Positions 22,490-27,033 of a stretch of DNA of 27,033 nt are shown one piece after another. The notes beneath the pieces are model-generated. The model had not been told where the DNA came from. It saw nothing but the letters and a program-made list of their open reading frames with translations, and did no database searches. The DNA lies in assembly GCA_002472405.1 (NCBI GenBank), contig DKRV01000049.1, positions 1 through 27,033 on the forward strand, in the 5' to 3' direction. Source of the stretch: Clostridiales bacterium UBA7273 (GTDB taxonomy: Bacteria > Bacillota > Clostridia > Oscillospirales > Oscillospiraceae). Each line of letters begins with the position of its first letter. The first letter of the stretch is position 1. Position numbers and translations under genes: made by a program.

Positions 22490-24448
22490 TTATTTGCCGT
22501 CATCGCCGTTTTCTGCTGTATCCAGTATCCTGTAAAGCGTGGAGCGCGATACTCCCATTTCTTTGGCTACCTTTGATTTGTTGCCTTTATACTCTGCCAT
22601 GAGCTTCTTGGCCATCTCCAAACGCTGCTTGGTGAAAAAGTCCGTCATCATCCGCAGCTCGGAACCATCCTGTTCCGCGTTAGGAGCAGCCTCAGTCTGT
22701 TCGATCCTGCTTATGCTGTTTGGCAGATCCTCAAGCTCGATCTGCTCGCTTTTACACACGATCGCACTGTATTCCATGCAGTTGCGAAGCTCGCGTACAT
22801 TGCCTGGCCAGCTGTATTCGGCCATAGCCAGCGTTGCGGCCGTGCTTATGCCGTGGATATTCTTCCCGTTTTCAAACGCGAATCGCTCAAGGAAATACTC
22901 CGCAAGCTCTTTGATATCCTCTCTGCGACGTCTGAGAGGTATCATGGTGAGGTTGATTACATTCAGCCTATAATACAGATCCGCCCTGAAAGTTCCATCT
23001 GAGATGCACTTTGTAAGGTCCTTATTAGTGGCTGTAATTATTCGTACATCAACGCTTATCGGCTTTGTTGCGCCGATACGCGTTATGCAGTTATCTTCCA
23101 GTGCGCGCAGCAGCACGCTCTGCATTTCAACCGGCATTTCACCGATCTCGTCAAGGAACAGAGTACCTCCGTCTGCAAGCTCGAATTTGCCCTTTGCTCC
23201 TGTGCGGCTTGCACCCGTGAACGAGCCTCCTACATAACCGAAAAGCTCGCTTCCTATGAGTTCTCTCGGTATTGCGGCACAGTTTACGGCAACAAAGGGT
23301 TTATCCTTGCGCTGGCTGGTGCAATGGATCGCGTTTGCAAAAAGCTCCTTGCCGGTGCCCGATTCGCCCTGAATGAGAATAGGGCTTGAGGTTGAAGATA
23401 TCTGCTCGGCAAAGCGCTTAAGCTGCACAAAATTATCCGAAACGCCGATAAGATCATCGAATGTATAGCGCGCATGATTGCCGTCGGCAGGTTTTTCCTC
23501 TTTCTTTACTTTGCCTTTATATATGGTAATAAGTGCTCCCAATTGCCTGCCGTTTGTACTTATCGGGCTGCAATCTGCGAAATATTGCTCGCGCAGTCCG
23601 TTTCCGCGCGCAAGCTCCACCGGCTTGCCGACGACCTTTTTTCCCTCGGCAATTTTCGATACGAGCGATACAAGCTCCGGGCAGATATCGCTCAGAAAGC
23701 TGTTGATCGTTTCCTGCGGATGATAGCTGTAAAAGTCATAGAACATGTCGTTTGCGTAGGTGACGGAGCAGCTGTTATCGACCATTATAACAATATCATT
23801 GGTGCTTCCGCGGCGGTATTCGTTGCGCTGCATAATATCGCGCATTATAACGTCTTTTGTGACGTGACCGGTCGTTATTATGGTCTCGGTAGATTCAAGG
23901 AGCTTAAAAAGATTATATATGCGCTCATCGAAATTTTCCTTGCGCGTTATTATTACGACATAGCCGTTTCGCCCGTATTTTCCCTTAATTCCGAATGCGA
24001 ACGTCACATAAGGCTTGAGCGCGTCAAGATAATGCTCATCGCCGATGACCCATGTGCTTGCAGGGCTGCGCGCAGCCATTACAGCCGCATTTGTCCCGGC
24101 GCAATCTTCACCGAGATTTCCTCCGAGCTTTATATTTTTTGCCGACAGCTCGTCCTTGAGCTGCCTGTCACCGTATCTGCCGAAAATATCGAAATTATCG
24201 TATAAATACAGCAAAACGGAATTATTTGCGGCCATTGTATCGGCCACCGCCTGATAATACTCGGGCGTACTCTTTCGCATAAGACGTATATGCCCGGTAA
24301 CATGGTTTTTACATCGCTCCCGATCCGCTTCGGTAACAGTGGGAAGTGCTTTTACATGCGGATCAAGTCCATTTTTTTTGCACATATAGTTTGAGCTTTT
24401 AAGCATACTGATATACTCTTTTTCTCGGTTCAGAAAATCAATGCTCAC
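22490..24448 (-). CDS. Sigma54-dependent enhancer-binding regulator (AcoR-like)
   Basis: This 652-residue activator has a GAF-like sensor with the AcoR-type pattern CAGTNAAVMAARSPASTWVIGDEHY (about 120-145), a PAS domain (about 220-305), an AAA+ domain with Walker A GESGTGKE (about 359), sigma54-contact loop GSFTGA (about 405) and Walker B LFLDEIGEM (about 430), and a Fis-type HTH at the C-terminus (KVAKEMGVSRSTLYRIL). All parts needed to activate RpoN holoenzyme are present. The start is GTG at 24448, 9 nt after AAGGGGG. It lies upstream of, and in line with, the oxidoreductase gene and its -24/-12 promoter, so it is the expected activator. The inducer is unknown, perhaps a carboxylic acid or CoA ester. 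Confidence 0.92.
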   Translation of the reverse strand: MSIDFLNREKEYISMLKSSNYMCKKNGLDPHVKALPTVTEADRERCKNHVTGHIRLMRKSTPEYYQAVADTMAANNSVLLYLYDNFDIFGRYGDRQLKDELSAKNIKLGGNLGEDCAGTNAAVMAARSPASTWVIGDEHYLDALKPYVTFAFGIKGKYGRNGYVVIITRKENFDERIYNLFKLLESTETIITTGHVTKDVIMRDIMQRNEYRRGSTNDIVIMVDNSCSVTYANDMFYDFYSYHPQETINSFLSDICPELVSLVSKIAEGKKVVGKPVELARGNGLREQYFADCSPISTNGRQLGALITIYKGKVKKEEKPADGNHARYTFDDLIGVSDNFVQLKRFAEQISSTSSPILIQGESGTGKELFANAIHCTSQRKDKPFVAVNCAAIPRELIGSELFGYVGGSFTGASRTGAKGKFELADGGTLFLDEIGEMPVEMQSVLLRALEDNCITRIGATKPISVDVRIITATNKDLTKCISDGTFRADLYYRLNVINLTMIPLRRRREDIKELAEYFLERFAFENGKNIHGISTAATLAMAEYSWPGNVRELRNCMEYSAIVCKSEQIELEDLPNSISRIEQTEAAPNAEQDGSELRMMTDFFTKQRLEMAKKLMAEYKGNKSKVAKEMGVSRSTLYRILDTAENGDDGK

Positions 24449-24515
24449 GCCGCCGAGCCCCCTTGAAAAAATTTTTTATCATTGCCTGAAAATCGCCTTT
24501 TGTCTTTGCGGACTC

Positions 24516-24544
24516 ATTGTATCACTAAGATCGCAGTGTGTCAA
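24516..24544 (-). promoter_or_regulatory. SigmaA promoter of the sigma54 regulator gene
   Basis: Perfect TTGACA (24544-24539), 17-bp spacer, TACAAT (24521-24516). It predicts a leader of about 60 bases. Confidence 0.75.
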
Positions 24545-24551
24545 ATTGTTA

Positions 24552-24700
24552 AAAGTGTATCATCCTTGTCATCGTTTTTTGGAGCAAAGTGTATCGCGAT
24601 GGCACACTTTTGTGTGTCGCAGCCCCTAATTCAAATAATTTTAGTACTTGATTTTGATGATATGTTTTGATAATATTAATGGATGTGTAAAAAGTGTTTC
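24552..24700. promoter_or_regulatory. AAAGTGTWTC repeats and CACACTTTTGTGTG palindrome upstream of divergent genes
   Basis: AAAGTGTATC occurs at 24552-24561 and 24586-24595, and AAAGTGTTTC at 24691-24700. A palindrome CACACTTTTGTGTG lies at 24603-24616. They sit in the 352-base interval between the sigma54 regulator (minus) and the gamma-carbonic-anhydrase-like gene (plus). A related AAAGTGTTC occurs at 19471-19479 beside the other regulator, so a common operator motif is possible. Confidence 0.4.
24648..24676 (+). promoter_or_regulatory. Possible promoter of the gamma-carbonic-anhydrase-like gene
   Basis: TTGATT (24648-24653), 17-bp spacer, TAATAT (24671-24676). It implies a leader of about 118 bases. 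The match is fair only; the region is A+T-rich. Confidence 0.35.
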
Positions 24701-24800
24701 AAATTGCCAAAGTCTCAACAAACTTTCTCGTTGTTCAAATCGTGCACAGCGTTTCAATCAATTCGGAACACTCGGCAATAAAAGCTCAGGGAGTAATAAT

Positions 24801-25340
24801 ATGATCTATGAATTTGAAGGCAAACGACCCACGATCGATCCGAGCGCATACATAAGCGATTCGGCCGTTGTAATCGGCGATGTCACCATAGGTGCGCGGT
24901 GCTATGTCGGTCCCGGCGCCGTTATCCGCGGCGACGAGCGCCCGATTTGGATAGGCGACGAAAGCGCGGTTGAGGATCTGTGCGTAATTCACGTAGGCGG
25001 CCCCGAGGCAAAGACCGACGGATGCCACATAGGAAAGCGCGTCACGATCGGTCACGGCGCAATGGTCCACGGGAATTATATACGCGACGGCGCAAATATC
25101 GGCATGGGAGCTATAGTCAGTCTTTTCGCGGATATCGGAGAATACACCGTTGTCGCGGAGGGCGCAGTTGTGAAAAAGCATCAGACGATACCGCCCCGTG
25201 TCGTTGTCGGCGGAGCGCCTGCAAAAATTCTGCGCGAGCTTGAGGAAAAAGATATTTATGCTTGGGAGCGCAGCAAGCAGACATACATTGATCTTGCCGC
25301 GCGCTGCAAAGCCCCCGGCGGCCTCGAGCGAATTGATTAA
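24801..25340 (+). CDS. Gamma-carbonic-anhydrase-like hexapeptide-repeat protein
   Basis: The start is set at the ATG at 24801, 8 nt after GGGAG; longer frames upstream cross regulatory sequence. The 179-residue protein is a left-handed beta-helix of hexapeptide repeats, with the usual YISDSAVVIGDVTIG opening, the IRGDE motif, and three histidines in the positions of the zinc ligands (VIHVGG and GHGAMVHG). The C-terminal helix (ILRELEEKDIYAWERSKQTY) is typical of the YrdA/PaaY/CaiE group. Members include carbonic anhydrases and acyl-CoA thioesterase-like proteins such as PaaY. Proximity to acyl-CoA genes favours a CoA-linked role, but that is inference. Confidence 0.87.
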   Translation: MIYEFEGKRPTIDPSAYISDSAVVIGDVTIGARCYVGPGAVIRGDERPIWIGDESAVEDLCVIHVGGPEAKTDGCHIGKRVTIGHGAMVHGNYIRDGANIGMGAIVSLFADIGEYTVVAEGAVVKKHQTIPPRVVVGGAPAKILRELEEKDIYAWERSKQTYIDLAARCKAPGGLERID

Positions 25341-25347
25341 GCATAAA

Positions 25348-25379
25348 AAAATCCGGCAGAGGAAACTCTGCCGGATTTT
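25348..25379. terminator. Bidirectional terminator between convergent genes
   Basis: A 14-bp perfect stem AAAATCCGGCAGAG (25348-25361) with 25366-25379 and GAAA loop. It ends both the gamma-carbonic-anhydrase-like gene and tsf. Confidence 0.9.
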
Positions 25380-25403
25380 GATTTTAGATTTTGAAATTGG
25401 GGA

Positions 25404-26339
25404 TTACTTCTTGCCCATGTTCATCTGAGCTGCAACCTCAGCTGCGAAGTCCTCTTCCTTCTTCTCGATGCCTTCGCCGGTCTGGAAGCGAACTGCGTCA
25501 ACAAACTTGATGCTGCCGCCGAGCTTCTTTGCTGCATCGGCAATGTACTTCTCAACGCTGCCCTGGAAGATATCGCCGCGGACGAACTCCATCTGCATGA
25601 GGCAGTTTTCCTCATAGAACTTGTTCATCTTGCCCATGACGATCTTTTCCTTGACCTGAGCAGGCTTGGAAGCCATCTTAGGATCGTTATCCATAAGTGC
25701 GAGAGCAACCTTCTTCTCCTCTGCGAGGACATCCTCGGTCACCTGAGACTTATCCCAGAAACGGGGATTGAGAGCTGCGATCTGCATTGCAACGTTCTTG
25801 CCGACCTCGGTAGCGTCGATGCCGCCCTCAACCGCGAGGTTGACGAGGACGCCGATCTTGCCGCCTGCGTGAACGTAAGCGACGGAGGTGTTCTCACCAA
25901 AGCGAGCGAAACGACGGATCTGGAGGTTCTCGCCGATGGACATGACCTTCTCGGGCATGGTCTCAGCGACGGTGAGCTCGCTGTTGGGGTACTTGCACTG
26001 CATGAGTGCGTCAACGTCTGCCGGGTTGTCCTTCAGGACGACCTTGCAGATATCCTTAACGAAAGCGACGAAAAGATCGCTCTTTGCGCAGAAGTCGGTC
26101 TCGCAGTTAACTTCAACAACTGCGCCGACGCCGCACTCGGGGCAAACGGATGCGTATGCCATGCCTTCCGCTGCTATGCGGCCGGCCTTCTTTGCTGCCT
26201 TTGCAAGGCCCTTTTCACGCAGATACTCAACGGCCTTGTCCATATCGCCGTCGCACTCGGACAGTGCCTTTTTGCAGTCCATCATGCCAACGCCGGTCAT
26301 CTCACGGAGAGTTTTTACGTCCTGTGCTGTAAATGCCAT
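25404..26339 (-). CDS. tsf: Translation elongation factor Ts
   Basis: EF-Ts is the nucleotide-exchange factor for EF-Tu. The start at 26339 follows GGAGG by 8 nt and gives MAFTAQDVKTLREMTGVGMMDCKKAL, the standard N-terminal UBA-like domain, then a core with VVEVNCETDF and VAMQIAALNPRF and a C-terminal FQTGEGIEKKEEDFAAEV. The length of 311 residues is normal. An unusual detail is a cysteine pair (VCPECG) where most EF-Ts have a short Gly-rich turn before VEVNCETDF. It lies 55 bases downstream of rpsB in the usual rpsB-tsf order. Confidence 0.96.
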   Translation of the reverse strand: MAFTAQDVKTLREMTGVGMMDCKKALSECDGDMDKAVEYLREKGLAKAAKKAGRIAAEGMAYASVCPECGVGAVVEVNCETDFCAKSDLFVAFVKDICKVVLKDNPADVDALMQCKYPNSELTVAETMPEKVMSIGENLQIRRFARFGENTSVAYVHAGGKIGVLVNLAVEGGIDATEVGKNVAMQIAALNPRFWDKSQVTEDVLAEEKKVALALMDNDPKMASKPAQVKEKIVMGKMNKFYEENCLMQMEFVRGDIFQGSVEKYIADAAKKLGGSIKFVDAVRFQTGEGIEKKEEDFAAEVAAQMNMGKK

Positions 26340-26367
26340 AACTTTTTCCTCCTGCATTATTTAAGAA

Positions 26368-26388
26368 AGGGAGCAGGATGTGCTCCCT
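26368..26388 (-). other. Hairpin between rpsB and tsf
   Basis: AGGGAGCA (26368-26375) pairs with TGCTCCCT (26381-26388), 5-nt loop, followed on the minus strand by TTTCTT. It could be a weak attenuator or a processing site that lowers tsf relative to rpsB transcript; the T run is poor for a full terminator. Confidence 0.45.
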
Positions 26389-26394
26389 GATCAA

Positions 26395-27033
26395 TTATTC
26401 TTCTTCAACCTTCTCGGCTTCTGCCTCTGCCAGGGTCTCCTCGACCTCAGCGTCGGCGCCCTGACGGCCTTCCTGAACGGCGTTTGCCATGGTGGATGCG
26501 ATCAGGCGAATTGCGCGGATAGCGTCATCGTTTGCAGGGATAACGTAATCGACCTCATCGGGGTCGCAGTTGGTATCAACGATTGCAACGATGGGGATGT
26601 GCAGCTTGCGAGCCTCTGCGATTGCATTGTGCTCCTTACGGGGGTCAACGACGAACATTGCGCCGGGGAGCTTCTTCATTTCCTTGACGCCGCCGAGGTA
26701 CTTCTCGAGCTTCTCCATCTCGCCCATGTGCTTCATGACTTCCTTCTTGGGAAGCATATCGAATGTGCCGTCCTCCTGCATCTTCTTGAGCTGAGCAAGG
26801 CGATCGATACGGGTGCGCATGGTCTTGAAGTTGGTGAGCATGCCGCCGAGCCAACGGGCGTTGACATAGTACATACCTACACGGGAAGCCTCTTCCTTGA
26901 CTGCCTCTGCAGCCTGCTTCTTGGTGCCGACGAACAGGATGCTCTGGCCGTTTGCAGCAACGTCGCGAACGAAGTTGTAAGCCTCTTCGAGCTTCTTGAC
27001 GGTCTTCTGCAGGTCGATGATGTAGATGCCGTT
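26395..27033 (-). CDS. rpsB: 30S ribosomal protein S2, 5' end outside the window
   Basis: The visible 212 codons begin NGIYIIDLQKTVKKLEEAYNF, the standard S2 sequence, and continue with ILFVGTKKQAAEAV, YVNARWLGGMLTNFKT, PGAMFVVDPRKEHNAIAEA and IPIVAIVDTNCDPD. About 40 N-terminal codons lie beyond the window edge. The C-terminal tail is Glu/Ala-rich (EVEETLAEAEAEKVEEE), longer than in many species and common in Clostridia. First gene of the rpsB-tsf pair. Confidence 0.97.
   Translation of the reverse strand, partial: NGIYIIDLQKTVKKLEEAYNFVRDVAANGQSILFVGTKKQAAEAVKEEASRVGMYYVNARWLGGMLTNFKTMRTRIDRLAQLKKMQEDGTFDMLPKKEVMKHMGEMEKLEKYLGGVKEMKKLPGAMFVVDPRKEHNAIAEARKLHIPIVAIVDTNCDPDEVDYVIPANDDAIRAIRLIASTMANAVQEGRQGADAEVEETLAEAEAEKVEEE

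Noticed and set aside
24598..24616. TGGCACACTTTTGTG as a sigma54 promoter for the gamma-carbonic-anhydrase-like gene
   Set aside because: The -12 GC is replaced by TG at the required distance; it reads better as the CACACTTTTGTGTG palindrome.

Overview
The window looks like a chromosomal piece from a Gram-positive gut-type Clostridia (Bacillota), probably near the Oscillospiraceae or Christensenellales. The basis is the rpsB-tsf pair, AGGAGG-type ribosome binding sites, SLH-anchored secretion, a one-gene FtsX-type permease with a long coiled coil, a type I-C CRISPR locus, and acyl-CoA dehydrogenase / old-yellow-enzyme genes with AcoR-like regulators. Only the sequence was read; no database search was made. 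Taxonomy is inference.

Layout. (1) 1-761: 5' part of a secreted protein on the minus strand, then a gene-free stretch with two related palindromes and a hairpin terminator. (2) 762-8676, all minus: a membrane Ser/Thr kinase with Ig-like ectodomain, an FtsX-type permease with its ABC ATPase, and a secreted SLH-anchored lipase. (3) 8711-8862: tRNA-Gly(CCC) with promoter and terminator. (4) 8962-14301: a type I-C CRISPR-Cas locus in advanced decay. A single repeat is left, only cas2 is intact, cas1 and cas4 are cut at a MITE-like element, cas8c is gone, cas5 is truncated, and cas7 and cas3 are frameshifted. (5) 14353-17427: VTC-domain polymerase plus DUF4956 membrane protein, divergent from a DUF4353/Cthe_2159-like lipoprotein. 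(6) 17427-24750: two AcoR-like regulators (GAF-PAS-AAA+-Fis HTH), an acyl-CoA dehydrogenase, a ten-codon etfB remnant and a FadH/BaiCD-like flavin oxidoreductase that has lost its C-terminus. (7) 24801-27033: gamma-carbonic-anhydrase-like protein, then tsf and rpsB on the minus strand.

How the parts work together. Region 6 is the most informative functional unit. The second regulator keeps the sigma54-contact loop (GSFTGA) and Walker B (DE), and the oxidoreductase gene downstream has a textbook -24/-12 promoter. The first regulator lacks the GAFTGA loop and has DG in Walker B, and it sits beside a sigmaA-type promoter with repeated TGTTCAA motifs. The ACD-etfB / oxidoreductase junction appears to be a deletion between convergent genes that removed the electron-transfer flavoprotein genes and the end of the oxidoreductase. 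The CRISPR region carries several independent lesions, whereas neighbouring large genes are intact, so real gene decay is more likely than sequencing error, though homopolymer error cannot be excluded for the single-base lesions.

I did not find a clearly new defence or mobile system. The best candidates for follow-up are the recombination-scarred CRISPR locus, the paired regulators with and without sigma54 competence, and the VTC-DUF4956-DUF4353 module.
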